Below, piece after piece: positions 34,923 to 43,642 of a stretch of DNA of 64,000 nucleotides. The notes below the pieces were generated by a model. The model made no database searches. It was given only the letters and a program-made list of their open reading frames with translations, and had not been told where the DNA came from. Made by a program: the position numbers and the translations under genes. Within the stretch, counting starts at the first letter, position 1. The number at the start of each line of letters is the position of its first letter. The DNA is from JBBDXS01 sp040902195. Lineage in GTDB: Bacteria > Chloroflexota > Dehalococcoidia > DSTF01 > RBG-16-68-14. The stretch spans positions 124,001-188,000 of the forward strand of contig JBBDXS010000014.1 in NCBI GenBank assembly GCA_040902195.1, in the 5' to 3' direction.

Positions 34923-36623
34923 ATGTGCGCAGCCACTAGCCTCCCCTACCGGCGCATATTCCTTACCGGCTTCTCCGGCACCGGCAAGTCGACGGTGGCG
35001 GAGCTTGTCGCGAAGGAGCTGGGCTGGCGCGCGCTCGACACCGACACGCTGATCGAGGAGGCGGCCGCGCTACCGGTGTCGGAGATCTTCGCGGAGCACG
35101 GCGAGGAGCGGTTCCGCGAGATGGAGCGCCACGCCGTCGAGCGCGCAGCGAAAGAGCGCGACGCCGTGATCGCGACGGGCGGCGGCGCAATCGTCGCGAT
35201 CGAGAACCGGCGCGCGATGGCGAAGGACGCGCTCGTGGTGGCGCTCGACGCGCGGCCGCAGACGATCGTCGACAGGCTACGCAGCAACGAAGGCACATCG
35301 GAGCGGCCGCTGCTCCAGGGCCCCGACCCGCTCGCGCGCATCATCGAGCTGAAGGCGGCGCGGGAGCACGTCTACGCGCTCGCAGACACGATCGTCGAGA
35401 CTGAAGGCAAGACAGCCCGCGAGGTTGCACAAGCAGTCGTCGAAGCGGTGCGCGGCGCGGGCGAATGGGCGTCGCGCCATCCGGAGCGACTGCTGCTGCC
35501 ATCGGAGCGGGAAGCCCCGCCATCGACGGCACCGGTACGCGTCGATGCGCCGTCGCGCGAGTACGAGGTCCATGCCGGTTGGGGGCTGCTCGACAGGCTG
35601 GGCGAGCTACTGCGCGACCAGGGGCTGTCCGGCGCCGCGCACGTCGTGAGCGATACGAACGTCCTGTCGCGACACGGCGACCGCGCGCTGCTTTCGTTGC
35701 GCCGCGCGGGATTCGATGCGGAGGCGTTCGCGATCGAGGCGGGCGAGGAGCACAAGCGGCTCGAGACGGCGGCGCGCGTGTACGACTGGCTCGTCTCACG
35801 CCGCGCCGAACGCGGACAGGCGATCGTCGCGCTGGGCGGCGGCGTCGTGGGCGATCTGGCGGGCTTCGTTGCGGCGACGTACCTGCGCGGCATGCCGCTC
35901 GTGCAGGCGCCGACGACGCTGCTCGCGATGGGCGACGCGGCGATCGGGGGCAAGACAGCGGTCGATCACCGCGAGGGGAAGAACCTCATCGGCGCGTTCT
36001 ACCAGCCGCGGCTCGTCGTCGAGGACGTGTCGGCGCTGAAGACGCTGCCGCACCGCTTACTGATCGAGGGCTTCGCCGAGGTGATCAAGCACGCGCTGAT
36101 CCTCGACGCGCAACTCCTGGACGACCTCGAATCGCACGTAGACGACCTGCTGCACATCGAGCCCGCGACGACCGTCGATGTGCTGCGGCGCAGCGTCGCG
36201 ATCAAGGCGTCGATAGTGGCGCAAGACGAACGCGAGACGACGGGCCTGCGCGCGCTCCTCAACTACGGCCATACGACCGGCCACGCGATCGAGGCGGCGG
36301 CGGCCTACGCGATAGGCCACGGCGCGGCGGACGCGATCGGGATGATGGCGGCAGCCGAGATCGGCCGGCGCGCGGGCGTCACAACGCAGCATGTCATCGA
36401 CAGGCAACGGGCGGTGCTGGAGCGCTTCGGCCTGCCGCTGCGCGCGCGCGACGCGGGCTTGTCGCTGGACGCAGACGCCGTGCTGGACGCGATGACGCTC
36501 GACAAGAAGGTCACGGACGGCACGATACGCTGGGTACTGGTCGAGGACGCCGGGCGCGCCGTCCTGCGCAGCGACGTGTCGATGGACATCGTGCGGGATG
36601 TTGTACGGGAGGTATTGGCATGA
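34923..36623 (+). CDS. aroKB: Shikimate kinase/3-dehydroquinate synthase fusion
   Basis: A 566-residue bifunctional protein. Residues 1-170 are shikimate kinase, with the P-loop GFSGTGKST at 16-24, LDTDTLIEE and ATGGGAIV. Residues from about 190 to the end are 3-dehydroquinate synthase, with LGGGVVGDLAGFVAATYLRG, the metal-binding EVIKHALI and GHTTGHAIEAAA. The linker near 165-185 is short. Normally separate genes are joined without a stop. A four-base overlap couples it to the small gene downstream. Confidence 0.96.
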   Translation: MCAATSLPYRRIFLTGFSGTGKSTVAELVAKELGWRALDTDTLIEEAAALPVSEIFAEHGEERFREMERHAVERAAKERDAVIATGGGAIVAIENRRAMAKDALVVALDARPQTIVDRLRSNEGTSERPLLQGPDPLARIIELKAAREHVYALADTIVETEGKTAREVAQAVVEAVRGAGEWASRHPERLLLPSEREAPPSTAPVRVDAPSREYEVHAGWGLLDRLGELLRDQGLSGAAHVVSDTNVLSRHGDRALLSLRRAGFDAEAFAIEAGEEHKRLETAARVYDWLVSRRAERGQAIVALGGGVVGDLAGFVAATYLRGMPLVQAPTTLLAMGDAAIGGKTAVDHREGKNLIGAFYQPRLVVEDVSALKTLPHRLLIEGFAEVIKHALILDAQLLDDLESHVDDLLHIEPATTVDVLRRSVAIKASIVAQDERETTGLRALLNYGHTTGHAIEAAAAYAIGHGAADAIGMMAAAEIGRRAGVTTQHVIDRQRAVLERFGLPLRARDAGLSLDADAVLDAMTLDKKVTDGTIRWVLVEDAGRAVLRSDVSMDIVRDVVREVLA

Positions 36624-36817
36624 ATTGGGGTCAACCGATCTACGAAGCGACGATGGTCCGGGCGCGTGAGCGCGGAAGGCCACTCTCGCGGTTGAGGCGA
36701 GGCTTGTTCTGGGCGTTCCTCTTACTTGCACTCTGTTCGATCTTGGCCTTCCTGTTCTTCGCGCACTTCATGCCGCCGACGCCTCTGCCCGGGTGCCAAG
36801 TGGCATTTTGCGACTGA
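36620..36817 (+). CDS. Small single-pass membrane protein
   Basis: A 65-residue protein with a charged N-terminal third (many Arg), one membrane helix at about 31-50 (FWAFLLLALCSILAFLFF) and a short tail with two cysteines. ATG 36620 overlaps the aroKB stop (ATGA), and GGGAGG lies seven bases upstream. No family is recognised. The overlap and the binding site make it more convincing than its length alone would. Confidence 0.6.
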   Translation: MNWGQPIYEATMVRARERGRPLSRLRRGLFWAFLLLALCSILAFLFFAHFMPPTPLPGCQVAFCD

Positions 36818-36835
36818 TCTCCAGCGCAAAGCGTC

Positions 36836-37378
36836 ATGCGCATAGAAACGGAACGCCTCGTCCTGCGCGACTTCGTTGTCGGCGACTGGACGGAGGTCTT
36901 CGCGTATCAGCGCGACCCACGTTATCTTCAGTACTACCCGTGGACGGACCGCAGCGAGGACGAGGTGCAGTCGTTCGTTCAGATGCTCCTCGACTACCAG
37001 CACGTGGAGCCGCGGCGTAAGTTCCAGCTCGCGATCACGCTGCCGGACAGCGGCAAGCTGATCGGCAACTGCGGCCTGCGGCGCAAGGACAACAACGAAA
37101 CGGAGGCGGACATCGGTTACGAGCTGTCGCCGGACTACTGGGGCAACGGCTACGCGACCGAGGGCGCTCGCACCATGGTCGACTTCGGCTTCCGCGACTT
37201 CGGTCTGCATCGCATATCGTCGTGGTGCAACGCCGACAACGTCCGCTCAGCGCGCGTGCTCGAGCGGGTCGGCTTGCGACAGGAAGGCCGGCAGCGCGAG
37301 ACGGATTTCTTCAAGGGGCGCTGGTGGGACACGCTCCTCTACGCCATCCTCAGGGACGAGTGGCAAGCCAATCGATGA
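36836..37378 (+). CDS. RimJ/RimL-like GNAT acetyltransferase
   Basis: A 180-residue acetyltransferase of the RimJ/RimL subgroup. LVLRDFVVGD near the start, IGYELSPDYWGNGYATEGARTM (acetyl-CoA binding) and the NVRSARVLERVGLRQEG ending are typical. ATG 36836 gives the standard N-terminus. Its stop overlaps the acylphosphatase start (ATGA). The acceptor (protein or small amine) is unknown. Confidence 0.87.
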   Translation: MRIETERLVLRDFVVGDWTEVFAYQRDPRYLQYYPWTDRSEDEVQSFVQMLLDYQHVEPRRKFQLAITLPDSGKLIGNCGLRRKDNNETEADIGYELSPDYWGNGYATEGARTMVDFGFRDFGLHRISSWCNADNVRSARVLERVGLRQEGRQRETDFFKGRWWDTLLYAILRDEWQANR

Positions 37379-37650
37379 ACAAACGCCTCCATGCCATCGT
37401 GCGCGGGCGGGTGCAGATGGTGGGGTTCCGGCAGTTCGTGATCGACCGGGCGCAACGGCTCGCGCTGACGGGCTGGGTGCGCAACGACGAAGCAGGCGAC
37501 GGTGTCGAGGTGGTAGCAGAGGGGCCGGAGGAGCGCCTGCGCGAGCTGGAGGCGTCGTTGCGCGAAGGGCCGCGTCACGCTCACGTCGACGGCGTCGAGA
37601 CTACGTGGGCGGACGAGCTGGACGGCTACGATAGATTCGAAGCGCGGTGA
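37375..37650 (+). CDS. acyP: Acylphosphatase
   Basis: A 91-residue acylphosphatase, which hydrolyses acyl phosphates. GRVQMVGFRQFV carries the catalytic arginine and GWVRNDEAGDGVEVVAEG the catalytic asparagine. Start and length match the family. It is coupled by ATGA overlap to the preceding acetyltransferase gene. A gene fragment begins in another frame right at its end. Confidence 0.93.
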   Translation: MNKRLHAIVRGRVQMVGFRQFVIDRAQRLALTGWVRNDEAGDGVEVVAEGPEERLRELEASLREGPRHAHVDGVETTWADELDGYDRFEAR

Positions 37651-37888
37651 CTATATCGATGGGCGCGCGGACATGTACGGCGGCGACATCCTTGACGACT
37701 ACCAATCGATCACGGGCGCGATGGAGGAGTGGCAGGAGCAAGTCGAGTCGTCCGGCGCCGACACGGTGCTGATCCAGGCCAACACGACGCTCGCGCGGGC
37801 GCTGCGTGACGCCGGCGGCTGGACGCTCGCGTTCGAGGACGACGTGGCGGTTGTGTTCTTCCGGAACGCTACGACGCCGTCGCCGTAA
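37649..37888 (+). pseudogene. 3' fragment of a glycosyltransferase-like membrane gene
   Basis: From 37649 the frame reads DYIDGRADMYGGDILDDY and continues to VAVVFFRN before stopping at 37888. This looks like the soluble C-terminal end of GT39-like membrane proteins, in which a DGR-x-D-x-YG motif is followed by a short alpha/beta unit ending in a valine-rich strand. The membrane part is absent: upstream is the end of the acylphosphatase gene. An internal ATG at 37673 could still yield a 71-residue protein. Its 3' end overlaps that of hisS by 20 bases. Confidence 0.45.
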
Positions 37889-39131
37889 CCACCTCTCCCT
37901 CCGCCACGGAGCGCTGCTCACCGCTGCTCAGGTCACGCAGCGTCACTTCGCCCTTCGACAGCTCTTGCTCCCCGAGGATCGCCACGTAGCGCGCGCCGAG
38001 CGCATCCGCGTGGCGGAGCTGCGACTTCAGGCTGCGCCCTCCTGCGCCGGCGACGGCGCTCACGCCCCCTTCGCGCAGGCGATGCGCGAGGCGCAGCGCC
38101 GCCTCCTGCGCGACGTCCGACGTATGCGCGACGTAGACGCGCGGGCCATCGATGGGCGGGACGGCGACGTTCTGGCGCTTGAGGTTGATGATGATGCGCT
38201 CGATGCCGCTGCCGAAGCCGATGCCGGGCGTCGGCTTGCCGCCAAGCAGCTCGATCAATCCGTCGTAACGCCCGCCTGCGCCGACGGTCGACTGGGAGCC
38301 CTCTTCCGGCGGCATGAACTCGAACACCGTACGTGTGTAGTAATCGAGTCCGCGCACCAGACGCGGGTCCAGCTCGTAGGCGATCCCGAGGGCGTCGAGG
38401 TAGGAGCGCAGCTTCGCGAAGTGCTCCGCGCACGGCTCGCAGAGGAGCTCGGCGATCGTGGGCGCGTTGGCGATGATCGGCTGGCACGGCGGCGACTTAC
38501 AATCGAGCAGGCGCAGAGGGTTCTTCTGGTAGCGCATACGGCAGTCGGCGCAGACAGTCGCGAGGTGCGGCTCGTAGTAGGCGCGAAGCGCCGCGACGTA
38601 CGCCGGGCGGCACTGCGCGTCGCCGATGCTGTTGAGGTGGAGTGTGAGGCCCGAGAGCCCGAGCGTGACGTAGAACGTCGAGAGCAGATCGATGACCTCC
38701 GCGTCGATGCCGGCGTCGGCTTCGCCGATCGCCTCCACGCCGAACTCGTTGTGCTGGCGATAGCGCCCCGCCTGAGGCCGGTCGTAGCGGAACTTCTGCG
38801 CGAAGTAGAAGAGCCGCACCGGCTGCGAGAGCGTCGCCATGCCGTGCTGGATGTAGGCGCGGCAGACGGAGGCTGTGGTCTCGGGCCGGAGCGCAAGCTT
38901 ATCGCCGCCGCGGTCTTCGAAGACGTACATCTCCTTCTCGACGATCTCGGTGCCCTCCCCCGTGCGGGTCCAGATCCCGGCGTCCTCGAACATCGGCGTC
39001 TCAATGCGCCGGTAGCCGAACAGCCCGGCGACGCGCCGTCCCGTATCGCGCACGAACGTCCAGTACGGCTCGTCCTCGGGAAGGACGTCGGACGTGCCGC
39101 GCGGGGCCTGGAACTTAGGGCGATCGCTCAT
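37869..39131 (-). CDS. hisS: Histidyl-tRNA synthetase
   Basis: A 420-residue class II synthetase that charges tRNA-His. Motif 2 and histidine-binding segments are present (LRPETTASVCRAYIQHG, LVRGLDYYTRTVFEF, IGFGSGIERI), followed by the C-terminal anticodon-binding domain from about residue 320. ATG 39131 follows a TATGCT box by nine bases. It is divergent from rel at 39239. Confidence 0.96.
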   Translation of the reverse strand: MSDRPKFQAPRGTSDVLPEDEPYWTFVRDTGRRVAGLFGYRRIETPMFEDAGIWTRTGEGTEIVEKEMYVFEDRGGDKLALRPETTASVCRAYIQHGMATLSQPVRLFYFAQKFRYDRPQAGRYRQHNEFGVEAIGEADAGIDAEVIDLLSTFYVTLGLSGLTLHLNSIGDAQCRPAYVAALRAYYEPHLATVCADCRMRYQKNPLRLLDCKSPPCQPIIANAPTIAELLCEPCAEHFAKLRSYLDALGIAYELDPRLVRGLDYYTRTVFEFMPPEEGSQSTVGAGGRYDGLIELLGGKPTPGIGFGSGIERIIINLKRQNVAVPPIDGPRVYVAHTSDVAQEAALRLAHRLREGGVSAVAGAGGRSLKSQLRHADALGARYVAILGEQELSKGEVTLRDLSSGEQRSVAEGEVVTATAS

Positions 39132-39140
39132 CGTGAGGGC

Positions 39141-39146
39141 AGCATA
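39141..39146 (-). promoter_or_regulatory. -10 box of hisS
   Basis: TATGCT on the minus strand, nine bases before ATG 39131. Confidence 0.4.
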
Positions 39147-39238
39147 ACTTATCGGGGTCTAGGGTCTAGGGTTCGGGGGATTTAGAGACAGCGCCGGCCG
39201 ATAACCAAAGCAGAGGGCTATGCTAGAGTGAAGCTGAG

Positions 39239-41446
39239 ATGGTGACAATCAAAACCCAGCAGGGTGTTCAGCTGGACCAGCTCGTCGAGAAGGCGCGCAG
39301 CTACCTTCCTGAGAAGCGCATCGCCCTTATCGAGGAGGCCTACCGCTTCGCCGAGACGTGCCATTCGGGGCAGCTTCGCAAGTCCGGCGAGCCGTACATC
39401 GTCCACCCGCTCGACGCGGCCTGGACGATCGCCGACCTGCAGCTCGACGCGACGGCGATCGCCGCGGCGCTCCTGCACGACGTGCAGGAGGACTGCGGCA
39501 TCGAGAATGCTGAGATAAAGAAGCGCTTCGGTGCCGAGGTAGCGAAGCTCGTCGACGGCGCGACGAAGCTGGAGCGCATCGGGCGACACACGCCGGACGC
39601 CGAGAACGTCGATTCCGCGATCCAGGCCGAGAACCTGCGCAAGATGTTCCTCGCGATGGCGGAGGACGTGCGCGTGGTCATCGTCAAGCTAGCGGACCGG
39701 CTGCACAACATGCGGACGCTGGAGTACGTCGGGCCGGAGAAGCAGCAGCGCATCGCGCAGGAGACGATGGAGATCTACGCGCCGCTGGCGAGCCGGCTGG
39801 GCATCTGGCAGATCAAGTGGGAGCTCGAAGACCTGGCGTTCATGTACCTCCAGCCGGAACGCTACAAGGAAGTCGATCGTCTCGTTGCGGCGAAACAGCC
39901 CTCACGCGACAAGTACATCGCGCAGGCGCAGAAGGTGCTGTCGGAAGAGTTGCAGAAGCAAGGCATTGAGGCGACGATCCAGGGCCGCGAGAAGCACCTC
40001 TACAGCGTGCATGAAAAGATGCGAAAATACGCCGCGCAGGGCAAAACGTTCAACGAGATCTACGACCTGCTCGCGCTGCGCGTCGTGGTCGAGAGCGTAT
40101 CGGACTGCTACGCGGCGCTCGGTGTCGTGCATGGCCTGTGGCGTCCGATCCCGGGCGAGTTCGACGACTACATCGCGAGCCCGAAGGAAGGCGTATACCA
40201 GTCCCTCCACACGACCGTGATGTGCCTCGACGCGAAGACGCTCGAGGTGCAGATCCGCACGCACGAGATGCACCGGCTCGCCGAGTACGGCGTCGCAGCG
40301 CACTGGCGCTACAAGGAAGGCCGTCGCGACGGCAAGGACGTGCGCTACGAGGAGCGGCTCGCCTGGCTGCGCCAGCTTCTCGAATGGCAGCGCGAGGTGG
40401 CGCTGGCGGAGGAGTTCGTCGAGACGATCAAGACGGACGTCTTCCAGGACCAGGTCTTCATCTACACGCCGAAGGGCGAGATCAAGGACCTGCCGAAGGG
40501 CTCCACGGCGATCGATTTCGCGTTCCGCATTCACACCGACCTCGGCTACCACTGCATCGGCGCGAAGGTAAACGGCAAGCTCGTTGCGCTGAACCAGCCG
40601 CTCGAGAACGGCGACGTGGTTGAGATCCTATCGGGGCGTTCGTCACGCGGCCCGTCGCGCGACTGGCTGAACCGCAATCTCGCGTATGTGCAGACGAACC
40701 ACGCGCGCGAGAAGATCCGCCAGTGGTTTCGCAAACAGCAGCGCGCGGAGAACATCGAGAAGGGCCGCGAGCAGCTCGAGAAAGAGCTGCGCCGCCTCGG
40801 CGTGACGCTTGCGGAGTGCAAGGACGAGCTGCTGCGCAAGTTCCCATACGAGACCATGGACGACTTCTACGCGGCGCTCGGCTTCGGTGGCGTGAGCCTG
40901 CACCAGGTCGCGACCCGCGTCGAGCGCTTCCTCCGGCCGGAGGAGCCGGTTGCCCTCCCAGCGGAAGCGCCGCAGCGCCCCGCGCCCACGACGGGCATCC
41001 AGGTGCTGGGCACGGGCGATCTGCTCACACAGCTCGGGCGCTGTTGCAACCCGGTGCCCGGCGACCAGATCATCGGTTACGTGACACGCAGCCGGGGCGT
41101 CACCGTACACCGGCGCGACTGTTTCAACGTGATCCACGAGGACGAGCAGCAGCGCCTAGTCGATGTGGAGTGGGGACGAACAGGCCAGCTATACCCTGTG
41201 GCTGTTGAGCTTGAGGCCTTCGACCACGTGGGGCTGCTGCGAGACATCAGCACGATCGTGGCGGAAGAAAAGGTGAACATGGTGGCCGTGCGCACCAATG
41301 AGCGTGACGACCGCACGGTTGGGATTTCGCTCACGCTGGAGACGGAGGGCATCGATCAGCTGAGCCGTCTTCTGAACAAGCTCGAGACCGTTCGCGGTGT
41401 GACGAGCGTAGTACGGTCCATCCAACGCTCGCAGCGCGCGAGCTAG
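39239..41446 (+). CDS. rel: Bifunctional (p)ppGpp synthetase/hydrolase-like protein
   Basis: A 735-residue RelA/SpoT protein. The N-terminal HD hydrolase domain has HDVQED at 80-85 and KLADRLHNMRT at 150-160. The synthetase domain carries GEFDDYIASPK at about 306-316, then TGS and C-terminal ACT domains (HVGLLRDISTI region). In the synthetase loop, Glu307-x-Asp309-Asp310 is the acidic form usually seen in monofunctional RelA, whereas bifunctional Rel normally has RxKD. The HD motif nonetheless looks intact. ATG 39239 starts the usual N-terminus. It is the only (p)ppGpp enzyme visible here. Confidence 0.93.
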   Translation: MVTIKTQQGVQLDQLVEKARSYLPEKRIALIEEAYRFAETCHSGQLRKSGEPYIVHPLDAAWTIADLQLDATAIAAALLHDVQEDCGIENAEIKKRFGAEVAKLVDGATKLERIGRHTPDAENVDSAIQAENLRKMFLAMAEDVRVVIVKLADRLHNMRTLEYVGPEKQQRIAQETMEIYAPLASRLGIWQIKWELEDLAFMYLQPERYKEVDRLVAAKQPSRDKYIAQAQKVLSEELQKQGIEATIQGREKHLYSVHEKMRKYAAQGKTFNEIYDLLALRVVVESVSDCYAALGVVHGLWRPIPGEFDDYIASPKEGVYQSLHTTVMCLDAKTLEVQIRTHEMHRLAEYGVAAHWRYKEGRRDGKDVRYEERLAWLRQLLEWQREVALAEEFVETIKTDVFQDQVFIYTPKGEIKDLPKGSTAIDFAFRIHTDLGYHCIGAKVNGKLVALNQPLENGDVVEILSGRSSRGPSRDWLNRNLAYVQTNHAREKIRQWFRKQQRAENIEKGREQLEKELRRLGVTLAECKDELLRKFPYETMDDFYAALGFGGVSLHQVATRVERFLRPEEPVALPAEAPQRPAPTTGIQVLGTGDLLTQLGRCCNPVPGDQIIGYVTRSRGVTVHRRDCFNVIHEDEQQRLVDVEWGRTGQLYPVAVELEAFDHVGLLRDISTIVAEEKVNMVAVRTNERDDRTVGISLTLETEGIDQLSRLLNKLETVRGVTSVVRSIQRSQRAS

Positions 41447-41482
41447 CCGCTAGCGGCCGGCCTTCAGGTTTCAGCACGCGGT

Positions 41483-41510
41483 GTAGGGGCGTTCAATTGA
41501 TCGCCCCTAC
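41483..41510. repeat. GTAGGGGCG palindrome
   Basis: GTAGGGGCG and CGCCCCTAC flank a ten-base loop that contains TCAATTGA. It lies between the convergent ends of rel and the small gene at 41514. Confidence 0.6.
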
Positions 41511-41513
41511 GTT

Positions 41514-41690
41514 CTACTGTCGTGCGCGGGGGCCAGGCTGCGCACGGGGTTCGCGGTCCTCGCCACGCTGTAGGGATGAGACCACGTACGCGAGGATGAA
41601 GACGAAGGCTGCGAGGCCGGCGAGCACGGCCAGCGCGGAGAAGCCGGCGACGGCGCCGGCGTGCAGGAGAACGAGGGACAGCGGAGACAT
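41514..41690 (-). CDS. Small single-pass membrane protein
   Basis: A 58-residue protein with one long hydrophobic helix (about 6-38) and a charged tail rich in Arg, Glu and Pro. ATG 41690 lies six bases after the stop of the HD-GYP gene, so it is probably the second gene of that transcript. A weak GAGAAGG sits about 18 bases upstream. No family is recognised, and the frame could be chance in GC-rich DNA, although the hydrophobic pattern argues for coding. Confidence 0.4.
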   Translation of the reverse strand: MSPLSLVLLHAGAVAGFSALAVLAGLAAFVFILAYVVSSLQRGEDREPRAQPGPRARQ

Positions 41691-41696
41691 CGTGGG

Positions 41697-43139
41697 CTAC
41701 GCGGCGACCTTCTCGTGGACGGCGCGCGTGCCCAGGCTTGCGAACTCCGCGGAGAAGGCGTCGACGCAGCGCGCGTCGAGATGCACGCCGCGCAGGCGGA
41801 AGAGCTCGGCCATCGCCTCGACGTGCGTGACCGGCTCGCGATAGGGCCGCGCGGAGGTCATGGCGTCATACGTGTCCGCGACGGCGATGATGCGCGAGAG
41901 CATCGGTACCTCTTCGCCGCGCAGGCCGTCCGGGTAGCCGCTGCCATCGAGGCGCTCGTGGTGCGTCTTTATGATCTCGGCGATGCCGCGAAGGGCCGGA
42001 ACGCGCAAAGCGATCTCGTAGCCGTTATGCGTGTGCGTCTTCACGACGGCGAACTCGTCTTCGGTGAGCGAACCGCGCTTGGCGAGGATCGAATCCGGCA
42101 CGCTGATCTTGCCCACATCGTGCATCTCGGCGGCAAGGACGAGGTTGCGCAGGTCGGCCTGCGAGAGACCGAGCCGCTTGCCGATGGCGAGCGCGTAGCC
42201 GGAGACACGGCGAACATGACCGAACGTATTCGCGTCCTTCGCCTCGACGGCGTCGACGAGCGCCAGGATCGGCGCCTCGAGGCCGCGGTTGAGCTGCGCG
42301 AGCGCATCGCGCATGGAGAGCGCGTCCGCGATGGCGCGCAGCGTGCCGGCGCGCTTCGCCTCGACAGCCCAGCCGGCGAACAGGACCAGGAACGCAACGC
42401 CGTACAGGCCGTGGTAAAGCCACCAGGACAGGTGCCAGAGCTGCCCCCAGAGAATGATCGTCTGTACCTCCATGAGCAGCACGATCGTCGCGACCATGGC
42501 GAGCTGCGCGGGCAGGCGCGCGAACTGGTACGCCTGGTAGTAGCGCCACGCTGCGAAGCCGCTCAACGCGAGCGCCGGGAACCCCATCGAAAACTGGAGC
42601 CTGCGGTCCTGGATCGGAATCCAGTCGAGCCATGTATTGGCGACGAGGCTCAGCGTGATGTACGTGAACACCGCGGCAGCCGTCGCGACGAAGAAGATGG
42701 CGCCATTGTGCTCGATCTTTTCCTCGACGGACTTCGGCAGGCCAACGACGCTCATCGCGACGAGCGCGGAGCCGAGGGCGGCGCTGAGCCAGGACGACAA
42801 GCCGACCGTGGTGTAGTAGCGGTCGGCGATGAAGCCCGGCGTGGCCAGCCCGTGCACGGCGAAGACCCCCGCGATCACGAAGAAGGCGAGGCCGAGGAAG
42901 ACCAGTCTTGTGTTGAGCAGCGTCTGCGCCGACGCGATGATCACGGCGCAGGCGGTGGCGGCGAGGAGGGCCGTAAAGCCGACGACGTAGAAGTGAAACG
43001 AGAACGCCATCAGCGTCGGGTCGAGAGACGAGTTGAGGCGGACGACCGCGAAGATTACCATCGGCGCCGCGAGCGCGGTTACGCCTGCGGCACGAACAAG
43101 CGCCGGCTTCGATGCAGCCTTCATGGGCAGCCCCCTCAT
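41697..43139 (-). CDS. Membrane HD-GYP phosphodiesterase
   Basis: A 480-residue protein. About seven to eight membrane helices (residues 15-270) precede an HD-GYP domain, which degrades cyclic di-GMP. The signatures are EMHDVGKISVPDSIL and HHERLDGSGYPDGLRGEEVP, with VADTYDAMTSARPYR after. The membrane part is a MASE-like sensor of unknown ligand. ATG 43139 follows TAATTT by six bases; ATG 43124, with AGGGGG six bases upstream, is the alternative start. Confidence 0.92.
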   Translation of the reverse strand: MRGLPMKAASKPALVRAAGVTALAAPMVIFAVVRLNSSLDPTLMAFSFHFYVVGFTALLAATACAVIIASAQTLLNTRLVFLGLAFFVIAGVFAVHGLATPGFIADRYYTTVGLSSWLSAALGSALVAMSVVGLPKSVEEKIEHNGAIFFVATAAAVFTYITLSLVANTWLDWIPIQDRRLQFSMGFPALALSGFAAWRYYQAYQFARLPAQLAMVATIVLLMEVQTIILWGQLWHLSWWLYHGLYGVAFLVLFAGWAVEAKRAGTLRAIADALSMRDALAQLNRGLEAPILALVDAVEAKDANTFGHVRRVSGYALAIGKRLGLSQADLRNLVLAAEMHDVGKISVPDSILAKRGSLTEDEFAVVKTHTHNGYEIALRVPALRGIAEIIKTHHERLDGSGYPDGLRGEEVPMLSRIIAVADTYDAMTSARPYREPVTHVEAMAELFRLRGVHLDARCVDAFSAEFASLGTRAVHEKVAA

Positions 43140-43145
43140 TGGTCT

Positions 43146-43151
43146 AAATTA
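43146..43151 (-). promoter_or_regulatory. -10 box, possible leaderless start
   Basis: TAATTT on the minus strand, six bases before ATG 43139. Confidence 0.35.
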
Positions 43152-43190
43152 GTTATCGGTAGGTGCGGGAGCGGCCTTACGCCTAACGGG

Positions 43191-43430
43191 TTACGGCCGA
43201 GTGGCCTCTAGGCAGGCGACGCCCTGGAGGCCAACAACGGCGGAATGGGGCGCTTGGGGCGGGATATCGAGCCTATCGCCGGCTGAGAGCTCGAATACCG
43301 CTCCCTGGGACTCGAACCGAATCGATCCTCTCGTACAGTAGAGGACCTTGTGGTAGGCATGCGAGTGGGCGCTATAGCTGTCGCCGGGGCCGTTCGACCA
43401 GGCCTGGGGACGAAGGCCTTCGTCCACCAT
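43191..43430 (-). CDS. Cupin-domain protein
   Basis: A 79-residue single-domain cupin from ATG 43430. The metal-binding motif appears as HSHAYHKVLYCTRGSIRF, and the second strand set as GDRLDIPPQAPHSAVVG. Codons with the same character extend upstream in frame (a TPWPGEEPPSEAAIARL segment) to about 43484, but no ATG, GTG or TTG is available there. A CTG at 43484 overlaps the stop of the small gene at 43481. The true start is thus uncertain and the protein may be about 97 residues. The ligand is unknown. Confidence 0.75.
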   Translation of the reverse strand: MVDEGLRPQAWSNGPGDSYSAHSHAYHKVLYCTRGSIRFESQGAVFELSAGDRLDIPPQAPHSAVVGLQGVACLEATRP

Positions 43431-43480
43431 CAGCCTGGCTATCGCGGCTTCGCTCGGAGGCTCTTCGCCGGGCCAGGGAG

Positions 43481-43642
43481 TCAGCGTTGGGCCGTCCGTA
43501 ACGACCCCCTCTCGAGCTTGAGGGCGGCGCCCTCAAGGATGTGGAGGAACTCCGAGAGCGCCTGCTCGCGCGAGTAATGCTCGAGCAAGAACGCGCGCGG
43601 CGAGAACCTGTCGGGGTTGTCGAGGACGTACGCGAGGTTCAC
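43481..43642 (-). CDS. Short hypothetical protein between hydrolase and cupin
   Basis: A 53-residue protein starting at GTG 43642, inside the stop of the serine hydrolase gene (GTGA overlap). It is helical and charged (NLAYVLDNPDRFSPRAFLLE at the start). The overlaps on both sides suggest a coupled three-gene unit. No family is recognised. Confidence 0.5.
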   Translation of the reverse strand: MNLAYVLDNPDRFSPRAFLLEHYSREQALSEFLHILEGAALKLERGSLRTAQR

